The notes under the pieces are model-generated. The model was given only the letters and a program-made list of their open reading frames with translations. It made no database searches and had not been told where the DNA came from. Below, piece by piece: positions 45,178-53,946 of a DNA stretch of 64,000 nt. Positions within the stretch are counted from its first letter, which is position 1. Every line of letters begins with the position of its first letter. The DNA is taken from contig NZ_LT574838.1 of NCBI RefSeq assembly GCF_900086725.1, positions 1,437,617 through 1,501,616 of the forward strand, in the 5' to 3' direction. The position numbers and the translations under genes were made by a program. The stretch comes from Bariatricus massiliensis. Its GTDB lineage: Bacteria; Bacillota; Clostridia; Lachnospirales; Lachnospiraceae.

Positions 45178-45486
45178 CTAATATGGATTGGTATATCTAA
45201 ATGCAATTTCTTATCATTCTGTTGTCCACAGGTTACTGGATTTCTTTAATATTTCAAATTATTCAAACTCCCTGATTCATTAACTTATTTGCTAATTATA
45301 CGGTGTTTTTTCAAGACTTTTCGTGCCTGTTTTATCCAAATTATAGCTTATATATCGCTTCGGGAGAAACAGGTATCATACGGGTATCTCAGAGTATCAT
45401 GCCTTGAATGCTTAATTTAACATGGCTCTAGCGCCATGTGTGACAATTACCAATAATCGATTGCCTTTATTAATCATAGTAAAGAA

Positions 45487-46854
45487 TCATAATCTTTTAT
45501 ATTTATCTTCCAATTTAAACAAAAAGTAAAAGTTATTATTTTTTACACATCCTTTTGAATTTCCTTTTCCGATATTAGACATTATATTAGATAAAGTAGG
45601 AATCCCTCCCATAACTCCTAAAACCGTAGCATAATCAAACGGTAATATTCCAGAAAACAAGCCAATCCCCACGCCTAGACCCGTTAGTATGACATCTCTA
45701 CCAGCTGCTTTCAATAAGCTACTTCTGTTCGAACTAATTGTTCTTTCTATCGAATGCAAGTCTGGTTCAATTATATCTCTTTGAATTTCAGTAATTGCTT
45801 TCCTATCTAACTTTTTGTAATCTTTCAATATTCTATTCAAACTGTCACGATAATTTACAAATGATTGCCCATCTTTTAAACGTAATTCTACAATGTCTTC
45901 AACTCTAACATCACTTATTAAAGGAACTCTATGAAACAAATCATCCGAAATCAAATTCGCTCTATCAATCAAATCCCCGCTAATGTTTTTATTCTTAATA
46001 AATTCAATAATTTCAGCATCAAATACTCTATTGGTTATGTAAGAACTATCCAAGAATATGGTGTTTATTTGTGCTTGAAATAGGTCGTTCATCGCCGGAT
46101 TAATTAAGTCTTCTATAATACCAAATTTCTTCATCATTTTAGAAGTTAACTTCACACTTGCTTTATCTAACAATAATTCACTAATACGTTGTGGTTCTTT
46201 AACAAAAAGAATATCTGTTTGTTTATGGTAACCATATTTTTCAGCACCTTGGATTGCTAAATAGGCAACACCATCTTCATCTCTTTGTAAAGTACATTGG
46301 ATATTCTTATAGCAATCATCATAAATGAAAGATTGTATTTCTTCTAAACTATTTTTAATATCATCTTCTTTTTTTACTATTTTCTTCAAACACTCTTGAC
46401 ACAAACAAATATAAGATGAAAAAAAGCCAACAATACCATTTAGTACAAGAGGCTTTATATATAACAATATAATAATATCAGTGGCTAAACTAACCCTGTC
46501 TATATCCTTATCACTTTCTAATCTCTCATAATGAGCATCTATTGGAGATTGTATAAGTACTTTATCTGCATATAAAGAAGAAAATCTCAATAGGTTGTCT
46601 AAGTTATTAAGACGACATTCTAAGGCACTACATGGATATGCCGCACCTCCAAGTGTTGAATTTGCATAAAAATTAAAGTAAGAAGGGTTTTCAAAATAAT
46701 CCATTTTGATTTCCAGAAATAACTTTTCCACAAAGGCTTCCACTTGTTCATTAGTCCACTCATTAATTATTTGATTAAAAATATCATCAATATCTAATGC
46801 TGTGAATCCGTCAAGATATTCATATAACTGTGAATATAACATAGTTTTCTCCAT
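45487..46854 (-). CDS. uncharacterised 455-aa protein paired with an XRE regulator
   Basis: 455 aa, very AT-rich codons. The N-terminal ~130 residues are acidic and helical (YLDGFTALDIDDIFNQIINEWTNEQVEAF); a CLCQECLKK pair sits at ~150; residues ~395-440 contain a glycine-rich hydrophobic stretch (VILTGLGVGIGLFSGIL) that may insert in a membrane. No family recognised. It lies 18 bp downstream of a 76-aa XRE protein, an arrangement seen in toxin/effector-regulator pairs and abortive-infection cargo, but function is unknown. Confidence 0.6.
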   Translation of the reverse strand: MEKTMLYSQLYEYLDGFTALDIDDIFNQIINEWTNEQVEAFVEKLFLEIKMDYFENPSYFNFYANSTLGGAAYPCSALECRLNNLDNLLRFSSLYADKVLIQSPIDAHYERLESDKDIDRVSLATDIIILLYIKPLVLNGIVGFFSSYICLCQECLKKIVKKEDDIKNSLEEIQSFIYDDCYKNIQCTLQRDEDGVAYLAIQGAEKYGYHKQTDILFVKEPQRISELLLDKASVKLTSKMMKKFGIIEDLINPAMNDLFQAQINTIFLDSSYITNRVFDAEIIEFIKNKNISGDLIDRANLISDDLFHRVPLISDVRVEDIVELRLKDGQSFVNYRDSLNRILKDYKKLDRKAITEIQRDIIEPDLHSIERTISSNRSSLLKAAGRDVILTGLGVGIGLFSGILPFDYATVLGVMGGIPTLSNIMSNIGKGNSKGCVKNNNFYFLFKLEDKYKRL

Positions 46855-46872
46855 AATTTATTCCTTTTTCAG

Positions 46873-47103
46873 TTAGTCTTTAAAAAATTCGCTGTACTCC
46901 ACGTCAAACAATACTTGTAATGCTTTCAAGTCACTGGCCTTGATATTCCTTCTCCCAGCTTCAATATTTGCTAATGTACTTCGTGACATCATGCTGCCAA
47001 TCAGTTGTAATTGCTCCACCACTTCTATTTGTGTCATATTCTTTGACATTCGCACGGTCTGAATGTTTCTTCCTAGTGGAATGTCCTGTAATATCCACTG
47101 CAT
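46873..47103 (-). CDS. small XRE-family DNA-binding protein
   Basis: 76 aa, almost all a Cro/C1 HTH (GRNIQTVRMSKNMTQIEVVEQLQ; SRSTLANIEAGRRNIKASDLKALQVLF). Probably represses the 455-aa gene that follows it in the same operon. Confidence 0.8.
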   Translation of the reverse strand: MQWILQDIPLGRNIQTVRMSKNMTQIEVVEQLQLIGSMMSRSTLANIEAGRRNIKASDLKALQVLFDVEYSEFFKD

Positions 47104-47151
47104 ACTATACCTCCAACCTTGTGACTAATTAGTAACTTGGTTTGAGTATAG

Positions 47152-47878
47152 TCAATAAATTTCATAATCATGCCACCAAATAGAAACAATCATATGCCCC
47201 GTATGCTCTGCAAGCTGGCTTAATTTCTTTGTTATATCTCTTGCTTCATTCGCCCGGTTCATGTCTACACCGCCTAAGTAGGCTTGAATTGGGTCTAAAA
47301 TAAGCAGCCTTGCTCCAGTAGCATTGATAGCTTTATCCAGCCGGTCATCATCCATAGTTAAAGACTTTTCCCGGGTCATCAATGACAAGAACCCGGCTGC
47401 AATCTGCCTTTGCTTCCTCAAGCCGTGGCTTAAGTGTATCAGATAAGCCATCCTCTACTGTTTGATAAATGATAGATAATGGAACGCCTGTTGTGTTCTC
47501 CTGTCCGAACCGTTCTCCTTCACAGATTCGTGCTGCCAGATTTAAAGCGAATGTAGTTTTCCCTTCACCCGGATTCCCCTGCACTATTGTTATTTTTCCA
47601 AAAGGAATGTAATGTATGGATACCAGAGCCACTCTATCTGCTGACTCTGTATCATATTCATACTGATAAGTTTTACTTCCTGTTGCTCCTGCAACTGTTC
47701 CATTTCCTGCTCCTTCCTGTGCGATTCTCGTTGAAATTCGCTGGTGCCTTTGGTACACTATATTTGCGAGATATGGTACAAAGTCTTCAGCTTTTGTTAT
47801 CACAAAAATGCTCCGGTTTAATCTTTCTGGGTATTTTCTTTGCCCTGCCAAAGATATTTCGCCCCGTCTAGCATTCAT
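47152..47878 (-). pseudogene. frameshifted and truncated AAA/RepA-like ATPase of a mobile element
   Basis: The 5' part (47348-47878) has Walker A GNPGEGKTTFALNLA and ends early at ...DDPGKVF. The next part of the protein continues in another frame as SLTMDDDRLDKAINATGARLLILDPIQAYLGG (Walker B), consistent with a 1-bp insertion near 47365. The end (SIWWHDYEIY) is cut short. This is the RepA/RadA-like ATPase commonly found beside an RHH protein and an integrase in clostridial integrative elements. Confidence 0.85.
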
Positions 47879-48186
47879 ATAACTGCTTTTAATAAATCAA
47901 GATAACTTTCTTTCGTTTCCTCTAATTCCTGTGCAGTAAATTCCGCCTTATTATTCGTAAAAACTTCTGCTAATTCAGTCAAATGCTTTTCCATATCCTG
48001 TAGCTTCTCAACTATTTGATATACTGTTTCTTTTTTACCTGCCACACAAACCCTGTTGCAAATGCAGGAGCAGATAAAATAGTCTTTCTTTTTCATACCG
48101 CTGGTAAATATCTCGTCTTCTATTTCCTGTCGCTCTCTAGGCGAAATATGGAAACTGATAGTAGGATATTTATGTGTTCCACTCAT
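47875..48186 (-). CDS. RHH/MobC-like plasmid mobilisation protein
   Basis: 103 aa. Starts TISFHISPRERQEIEDEIFTSGMKKKDYF, the ribbon-helix-helix and helix pattern of MobC-like relaxosome proteins, followed by a helical C-terminus with many Glu. The stop overlaps the ATPase start by 4 bp. Part of the decayed element; product may be intact. Confidence 0.7.
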   Translation of the reverse strand: MSGTHKYPTISFHISPRERQEIEDEIFTSGMKKKDYFICSCICNRVCVAGKKETVYQIVEKLQDMEKHLTELAEVFTNNKAEFTAQELEETKESYLDLLKAVI

Positions 48187-48260
48187 TTTTCTGTTCTCTC
48201 CTTAAATTCTTTCGTTAAGTTTCATAGCCATTTGACTTTGCTCGATTGGAAACATATGTG

Positions 48261-49272
48261 CTATCGGTAAGTTATATCAACACTTTCATGGCCTACCCGG
48301 TTCCCGATTAATACCGCTGAAAAGCCCATACTGATAAGTAATGATACATAGGAATGACGTAAATCATGTACTCTTATCCTTTTTACTCCTGTCAGACTGG
48401 CTCCACGGCTCATTTCATGGTGTAGAAAACTTTTGGTAATATGAAATATTCTGTCTGTGGGGAAGACACCGTATAATTTGCTGATATAATCTTGTAATTC
48501 CTCACATAAAAAATCCGGCATACTAATCATCCGTTTACTTTTAGGTGTATTGAAATCGCTTATAATGTTCTTACCTTGTAAGCGCTGATAGGATTTTGTA
48601 ATTTCGAAAGCGTCGTTTTGAAAATCAATATCTTACGGCGTCAGGACCAGCAATTCTCCTAATCTTAAACCTAACCAGTACATTATCTGAAACGCATAAT
48701 AAGAATAAGTTTTCTCTTTGACAGCTTCAGCAAACTTTAAATATTCTTCTTTCGTCTAGAATAGCATTTCTTCTGCCTTATCTTTACCCAGCGACCGGCT
48801 CTGATCACCGCATTACTTTTTAGTTCATAAAACCGTACCCTATGTTGAATAGTACGCTTGACTCTGATTGCCGCATTTTTAAATATGTTGGTGCATAGGG
48901 CTTCTCCTTTTCATCACAATAAGAAATCTTCTTATTCTGTCACTAAATAATGTCTTTCGGCTTAATATCCCGCATTTTCTTATCTTTAAAACAGGGAAGT
49001 AATTTAGAACGAACGATAGTTCCTTCATGATCCATGTATTGTATTTTAACTTCGGCTACATATCTCTGGTATAAGCAGTCACAAATTCAGAAAATGTCAT
49101 ATCTAAATCGAAACCTTCTTTCATCAGAAAATGCTGCTCCCACGCCCCGCCTCACGCCTTGTTTTAAAGCCCCTCTTAACCTTCCTGCAATTCTTACCAG
49201 TCTAGTCATTATAATGGAACGACACGAATCACGTTCCCCGCTTCTCGCATTAATAGACTGCCATGTTGCCAC
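48261..49272 (-). pseudogene. degenerate tyrosine integrase of the decayed element
   Basis: Pieces of one integrase occur in several frames: N-terminal arm-domain-like MTFSEFVTAYTRD (about 49065-49100, broken by a missing base at 49053), EVKIQYMDHEGTIV and DIKPKDI (about 48955-49040), YYAFQIMYWLGLRLGELL (about 48650-48700) and the catalytic end RVHDLRHSYVSLLISMGFSAVLIGNRVGHES (48270-48420). Stops and frameshifts prevent a full product and the final Tyr region is absent. It shows that the surrounding element is no longer self-mobile. Confidence 0.8.
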
Positions 49273-49280
49273 TTCCTTTC

Positions 49281-49469
49281 TTAATTCTCTTTTGTTATTC
49301 CATAAAACTTTTCTTCGTAATACTTCCGACTTACCCTTCCTGCGATAGTAAGAAAACCTTTTGCTTCTAGTTCTTCATTCATCGGTCGTACCAGTTTGTA
49401 GGCAAATGGTTTTGAAATGCCTAATTCTTCTGCAATTTCTCTGGCTGTTACAAATAAAGTGTTGTTCAA
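49281..49469 (-). CDS. small HTH protein, excisionase-like
   Basis: 62 aa: FVTAREIAEELGISKPFAYKLVRPMNEELEAKGFLTIAGRVSRKYYEEKFYG. This is the small winged/MerR-like HTH usually found between the XRE regulator and the integrase in clostridial elements, where it probably acts as a recombination directionality factor. Intact even though its integrase is broken. Confidence 0.75.
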   Translation of the reverse strand: MNNTLFVTAREIAEELGISKPFAYKLVRPMNEELEAKGFLTIAGRVSRKYYEEKFYGITKEN

Positions 49470-49670
49470 TAATGAATCTCCTTCCTTTTTGATTTGCGGC
49501 TTCCGTTTGTATCGCCTGTTGCCAGTATTTCAACTGACCTCAACAGCTCATGCGGCTATGGGATTGCCCCTTTTCGATATTCCCACCATTTACAGAAGTG
49601 TCTTTCTTCACTCGCCCTTACGAGGCCCTGATGGAAGTTTGTTGACAGATAATACAGCTCATTCACTTTT

Positions 49671-49688
49671 ATTAACATTGTTGTTAAT
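49671..49688. promoter_or_regulatory. operator-like palindrome
   Basis: ATTAACA-TTGT-TGTTAAT, a perfect 7-bp inverted repeat with a 4-bp centre, in the 345-bp gap between the excisionase-like gene and the divergent XRE gene. A likely binding site for that regulator. No gene was recognised in 49470-49814. Confidence 0.55.
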
Positions 49689-49761
49689 GTTGTATTTATA
49701 TTATGCATTCGCTTATAAATTAATTCCAAGAATTTGTTTCGCAAAAATGTTAATATTTCTA

Positions 49762-49790
49762 TTTACTATTTTCAGATTATCCATTATAAT
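49762..49790 (+). promoter_or_regulatory. promoter of the XRE-SIR2 operon
   Basis: TTTACT (49762-49767) and TATAAT (49785-49790) with 17-bp spacing, 25 bp before the XRE start. A perfect -10 box with a moderate -35. Confidence 0.7.
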
Positions 49791-49814
49791 AGAGGAAAAG
49801 GTGGTGAATAGTAG

Positions 49815-50357
49815 ATGACAGTAGGCGAAAAAATCAAATTTATCCGTAACTTCCGGGGCATAACACAAAAAGAGTTAGGTGTTGGAATAGGCTTTGATGA
49901 AAAAGGAGCTGATAACCGAATAGCCCAATATGAAACGAATTATCGAGTACCTAAGAAAAATACTTTGTTGCAGATAGCAAAAGTTTTAGACGTGAATCCG
50001 TTGAATTTGATTAGTGAGGTTTCTGGTTCAGCGGAAGATATTATGCAGACCTTCTTCTGGCTGGATGAAGATAATCCGGCTGCAATCAACCTTTTCCAGC
50101 TTGTAAGGAATCCGGGGAAGTGTAATGCTTCGGATGATACCGCTGTGTGTTATAATGACAGTGATGATTGGCCTGCTCATCCGCCTGTGGGATTGTGGTT
50201 CAAATATGGCATTGTAGATGATTTTATGCGGGAATGGTTGGTTAGGAAAAATGAGTTGAAAGCTGGGGAGATTACTAGAGAGGAATATTTGGAATGGAAA
50301 TTGAACTGGCCGGAAACTTGTAACAAAAATATCACACCTCATAAACAGCAAAAATAG
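49815..50357 (+). CDS. XRE-family regulator of a mobile element
   Basis: 180 aa. HTH at ~1-68 (GEKIKFIRNFRGITQKELGVGIGF; LLQIAKVLDVNPLNLI). The C-terminal part (FFWLDEDNPAAINLFQL; PPVGLWFKYGIVDDFMREWLVRKNELKAGEITREEYLEWKLNWP) matches the long-tailed element regulators that normally sit divergent from Xis/Int. Here it stands 25 bp before the SIR2 gene, so it may also control that cargo. Stop at 50357; SD GGTGG before ATG 49815. Confidence 0.85.
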   Translation: MTVGEKIKFIRNFRGITQKELGVGIGFDEKGADNRIAQYETNYRVPKKNTLLQIAKVLDVNPLNLISEVSGSAEDIMQTFFWLDEDNPAAINLFQLVRNPGKCNASDDTAVCYNDSDDWPAHPPVGLWFKYGIVDDFMREWLVRKNELKAGEITREEYLEWKLNWPETCNKNITPHKQQK

Positions 50358-50381
50358 TCTAATATAAATAAGGAGATACTT

Positions 50382-52724
50382 ATGATTAATTATATAAGCC
50401 ACGATGATGGTATTAAAATATTAACTCAATTAATGTTAGAAGAACGTTTAATTCCTATTTTCGGAGCTGGATATACTAAAGACTCGCCGTCTTATAGTAA
50501 AACTGTGCCGGATGGCAAATTATGTACTGATTTGATGAAAAATTTAATTAAACAATATGTACCTGGCATGAATGAAGAACATCTTTCACTATACGATTTT
50601 AATGAAACAGCCAAACGGTTAAGGAAATCTGTTCCTCATTTTGTACCAGAAAAAGAGTATACAAATTTTTTTAGAAATTACTTTACGAATGTATCTTTAT
50701 CAGAAACAAAAATAAATTTTTTGAAATTACCTTGGGCATACGCTTTTACAATTAATGTAGATGATGGTATAGAAAATACTAATCTTTTTAATCCAATATT
50801 ACCATACCAAAATGCTAGAAAGAATTTATTTAACACGCGTTTTTTATATAAACTACATGGAGATGCTTCCTATGAAATAAAATATAGTCAGAGTGATAAT
50901 ATAGTATTTGATTCAGATCAGTATACACAATCTTTAAATGCTGATAATAATCAATCTATGCGCGAAAATTTTTCTACTGCATATAAAGAATTTAACCTTC
51001 TTTTTATTGGATGTAGTCTAAAAAATGAACCTGATATAAAATTTATCTATAATGGAATTGCTAAAGAGCGACACAATACAATGGGTATAGTCTTAAGAAC
51101 CGAGAAGTTATCACAATTTGATGCAGACGATCTTGAAGATTATGGAATAACTGATGTTATTTTGGTTAAGGATTATGATGTCTTTTATATGGATTTTATT
51201 AATTCTGTTTCAGAACAACAAATTCAAGAAAAAATTGCCAAATATCCTTTCTATAATCCATCAGTAACTTGTGTCGCAGATGAAAAATTAAAATATTTCT
51301 CTGGATTCAGAAATTTTGACGAAAAAGAAAATATGTTTTACAAATCGAATTTAATAATTAACCGTTCATGTTTAGCAGAAATAGACGAATCACTTAAAAC
51401 ATACAATTTGCTTTTTATAGAAGGACGTCGTTTTGCCGGAAAGACTTCATTACTATGTACAGTTTGTGAACGTGAAAAGCGTCGTTCAATTTACTTTTTC
51501 CCTTCAACGACGCTTGAAAGTACAGATGTTATTCTTAATATAATTGAGACCACACAAAACAGTTTGCTTATTTTTGATAGCAATTCCTTATCCGTTGAAA
51601 GTTATTATATGCTGCAAGATGTCAATGATATATTAAAAAAGAATAATAACAGCATAATTGTTGCATTAAATCAAAGTGATAACTTTGTGTCGGAAAAAAC
51701 TGATTCTGATTATATAATTTTAAAGAATATTTTTGATAATAATGAATTAACCCAACTAGAACCAAAAATTAACGAACATGCACTAACAATTAGAAAAGAT
51801 AAAGATACCAATTTAGATTATTTAAACATTATAAAAAATGAACAAGGTATATCTTTGACATTTCCTTTAAAATTGCCCTCTAAATATACGTTTAATGAAC
51901 AAATTTTATTGTTACTATTATGTGTTAAAGATAAGGTATACAGTAGAGAAACTAATGTATTAAAAATAAAATATTCTGAAATACAATCTTTTATAAATAG
52001 AATGTCAATTCTAGTTGAATGGATTAAGACATCTAAAGGTGAAAAAAACACGTATTCAGCATATAAATTAGTTCATAATAGTAAAAATATCATCATGGAC
52101 GAAATTCAAAAATTAAGCCACGAGGATATAATTCATGTAATATTAACAATTGTTAACGCTTTTAAAAATGGGGATTTAAATCAAAAACGTACATATCGAG
52201 AAGTTATGCAATTTGATACATTAAATCAACTATTCGGTAGAAAAAAAGGTGCTGGTAAACTTATTTTTATGGTTTATGAGAATTTGGAAACTTTATTAAA
52301 AAACGACTTACATTTTTGGTTACAGAGATCAAAAAGTATTTATAGATTAGTTCCTACAAATTATTGGAAGTTAAAAACTGCATACTCCTATGCCAAAAAA
52401 GTATATTTAGATAGTGATAATGAAACATTAACAACAAAGGCCGCTTTAACCGTCTCTCTTATATGTAGCTTACTGTATTCTTTAGAAAAAAATAATACTA
52501 TTAGACAAGACTTTCAGAAAGAAGCTATTGAATTAGGATTTCAAGCTATTTTTTCTGAGTATTACAAACAAGAAAAGCGTCTAAAAAATGATTTAAACAT
52601 TGAAAACTCCAGAAAAAACTATGTAGACCTAATACAAAATATTTGTTCTTCATATGTCTTGTCTCCAATTAGTAATGCAAGCACAATTCGTAAGTCGCGA
52701 GCTATTATAGAAAAATTGCAGTAG
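50382..52724 (+). CDS. SIR2-domain P-loop NTPase, predicted anti-phage effector
   Basis: 780 aa, strongly AT-rich. Residues ~1-270 are a SIR2 domain: LIPIFGAGYT (NAD-binding GAG), FTINVDDGIE, LYKLHGDAS (the catalytic-His position) and LLFIGCSLKNEPDI. Residues ~330-480 are a P-loop NTPase (LLFIEGRRFAGKTSLL Walker A; SLLIFDSNSL Walker B-like). The remaining ~300 residues are helical and may be the sensor. SIR2-NTPase/STAND proteins deplete NAD+ after phage sensing in known defence systems; substrate and trigger here are inferred. SD AAGGAG before ATG 50382. Likely co-transcribed with the XRE gene upstream. Confidence 0.85.
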   Translation: MINYISHDDGIKILTQLMLEERLIPIFGAGYTKDSPSYSKTVPDGKLCTDLMKNLIKQYVPGMNEEHLSLYDFNETAKRLRKSVPHFVPEKEYTNFFRNYFTNVSLSETKINFLKLPWAYAFTINVDDGIENTNLFNPILPYQNARKNLFNTRFLYKLHGDASYEIKYSQSDNIVFDSDQYTQSLNADNNQSMRENFSTAYKEFNLLFIGCSLKNEPDIKFIYNGIAKERHNTMGIVLRTEKLSQFDADDLEDYGITDVILVKDYDVFYMDFINSVSEQQIQEKIAKYPFYNPSVTCVADEKLKYFSGFRNFDEKENMFYKSNLIINRSCLAEIDESLKTYNLLFIEGRRFAGKTSLLCTVCEREKRRSIYFFPSTTLESTDVILNIIETTQNSLLIFDSNSLSVESYYMLQDVNDILKKNNNSIIVALNQSDNFVSEKTDSDYIILKNIFDNNELTQLEPKINEHALTIRKDKDTNLDYLNIIKNEQGISLTFPLKLPSKYTFNEQILLLLLCVKDKVYSRETNVLKIKYSEIQSFINRMSILVEWIKTSKGEKNTYSAYKLVHNSKNIIMDEIQKLSHEDIIHVILTIVNAFKNGDLNQKRTYREVMQFDTLNQLFGRKKGAGKLIFMVYENLETLLKNDLHFWLQRSKSIYRLVPTNYWKLKTAYSYAKKVYLDSDNETLTTKAALTVSLICSLLYSLEKNNTIRQDFQKEAIELGFQAIFSEYYKQEKRLKNDLNIENSRKNYVDLIQNICSSYVLSPISNASTIRKSRAIIEKLQ

Positions 52725-52753
52725 TATGGGTATCAAACAGGTATCACGTTCCA

Positions 52754-52796
52754 CATAAAAAGCCGGAAAGTCCGCTATCTAAGCGGCTTCCCGGCT
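52754..52796 (-). terminator. intrinsic terminator in the 273-bp convergent gap
   Basis: AGCCGG...CCGGCT (52760-52765 with 52790-52795) with inner CCGCT/AGCGG; T-run on the minus strand (complement of 52756-52760). It terminates the nuclease operon that ends at 52998 and may stop the SIR2 transcript too. GGTATCA repeats at 52730-52748 lie beside it. Confidence 0.7.
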
Positions 52797-52997
52797 CCCT
52801 GTCTACTATTCAAACTCCTAAATTTCAAGTTGTTGTTTAGTATTTTCGTTGATTTTTCGTGTTATATTATTTCAATCTCGAACGCTTTTCTATGCAAAAT
52901 ATACATTATAGGAATTTTATATTACTAAAATATTACCATTTTCCTTTCAAATACTTAGTCAACTTAAATAATCTCCAACTGTGATACAAATAATATA

Positions 52998-53657
52998 CTA
53001 AGCTACAAAGTCAAAAAATAAATGATATAAAGTAATTACTTGATTATCAAGATCTCTAATATGTCTTGAACGATACTGAGGGCTTTTTTCTAGTATCATA
53101 CGCAACAAATTCTCTTCTAAATTAGCTGTAGACATTATTGGTTTAAGTAACTCAACAATATCAACTATTTTTCCTTGTTGCACATAGCCAATCATTGCAG
53201 ATGCACTTGACTTCGAACTATATTTTCCACTAGTATATCTCTTTACACCATTTTCAACATACTCCTCTATTAGAGGTATTTGGTCAGAACGCAATCGCTT
53301 ACATTCTGCACCAAAATATCCCTCATTTTTATCCCATGCTCTAAAACAAAAATCAATAGTTGGTGCTTTTCCCTTCTTTTTTTTCAAGGTGTTATCAGGA
53401 TATTGATTATATGGTATTAATCTGGTATTTATCTGTGCCGCTCGATTTTCTTCCGTCCAACGATTATATATTTTGGCATACCATTCAACAGTTATAGAGT
53501 CCTCATCGGTATCCACCATTACAATTTTATCTTTTTTTAAATCATAATAACTTAGCCACATTGTTACAAGTATTATTCCTACCCCTTTTTCACCTATTCT
53601 TTTTGCCAAATCTATTGGAACTGAATTCGATGCTGTTATATTCTTTATACTACTCAT
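52998..53657 (-). CDS. PD-(D/E)XK restriction-like nuclease paired with the methyltransferase
   Basis: 219 aa from MSSIKNITASNS. The pattern APTIDFCFRAWDKNEGYFGAECKRLRS (~95-120) fits a PD-(D/E)XK active site (D...ExK), followed by a helical region YVENGVKRYTSG that packs on it in many REases. ATG 53657 overlaps the methyltransferase stop by 8 bp (ATGAGTAG), so it was the second gene of an operon; a longer open frame to 53705 is explained by that overlap. Likely cleaves DNA lacking the partner's methylation. Cognate site unknown. Its original promoter upstream of the methyltransferase is now 5 kb away behind an inserted element. Confidence 0.75.
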   Translation of the reverse strand: MSSIKNITASNSVPIDLAKRIGEKGVGIILVTMWLSYYDLKKDKIVMVDTDEDSITVEWYAKIYNRWTEENRAAQINTRLIPYNQYPDNTLKKKKGKAPTIDFCFRAWDKNEGYFGAECKRLRSDQIPLIEEYVENGVKRYTSGKYSSKSSASAMIGYVQQGKIVDIVELLKPIMSTANLEENLLRMILEKSPQYRSRHIRDLDNQVITLYHLFFDFVA

Positions 53658-53775
53658 TTTCTTCACCCCACTTTCGCATAATATCACTATATATTTCATC
53701 TGCATCTCTACATGCTGATGAGTAAGACCAATATCTGCTTTGGCTAGGTTTAACTAAATATATACTATCTTTTGC
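53650..53775 (-). pseudogene. C-terminal fragment of the split DNA methyltransferase
   Basis: Forty-one codons (AKDSIYLVKPSQSRYWSY ... KWGEENE) open on the minus strand up to the nuclease start. The pattern (aromatic/Lys-Pro strand, then RYW and DADEI helix) is the usual C-terminal end of large Type IIG/PglX-like methyltransferases, the part missing from the body that ends at 58943. So these two pieces were one gene before the Tn916-type element inserted. Confidence 0.8.
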
Positions 53776-53820
53776 TTAAATTATATATGTCTTTTTGACT
53801 ATCTTTTTATATCTTCTCAA

Positions 53821-53864
53821 ATGTCCGCAAAGCCTTATTTTATCGGCTCTACGGGCATTTTTTC
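53821..53864 (+). terminator. terminator-like hairpin at the left end of the element
   Basis: ATGTCCG (53821-53827) pairs with CGGGCAT (53852-53858), with inner AAGCC/CGGCT pairing and a T-run following on the plus strand. It could block transcription entering the element from outside, protecting int. Confidence 0.7.
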
Positions 53865-53920
53865 TTTTGTGGTAAACCTCACATATCTAGGTCTATCTTC
53901 TTATATTTTCGCTATCAAGC

Positions 53921-53940
53921 GTGGTTAAAATCGTGGTAAA
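53921..53940. repeat. left arm-type direct repeat of the Tn916-like element
   Basis: Two GTGGTWAAA-type motifs 9 bp apart, immediately downstream of int. The same arrangement occurs at 58862-58880 in the same orientation near the right end. These probably bind the N-terminal domain of Int, like the DR2 sites of Tn916. Confidence 0.65.
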
Positions 53941-53946
53941 TACTTC

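Noticed and set aside
49417..49818. 133-codon plus-strand frame between the excisionase-like gene and the XRE gene
   Set aside because: It overlaps the palindrome and promoter of the XRE gene, has no SD and no recognisable protein features.
52998..53705. Longer start (53705) for the nuclease gene
   Set aside because: The first 16 codons overlap the methyltransferase C-terminal codons in another frame; the ATG at 53657 overlapping that stop is the more natural start.
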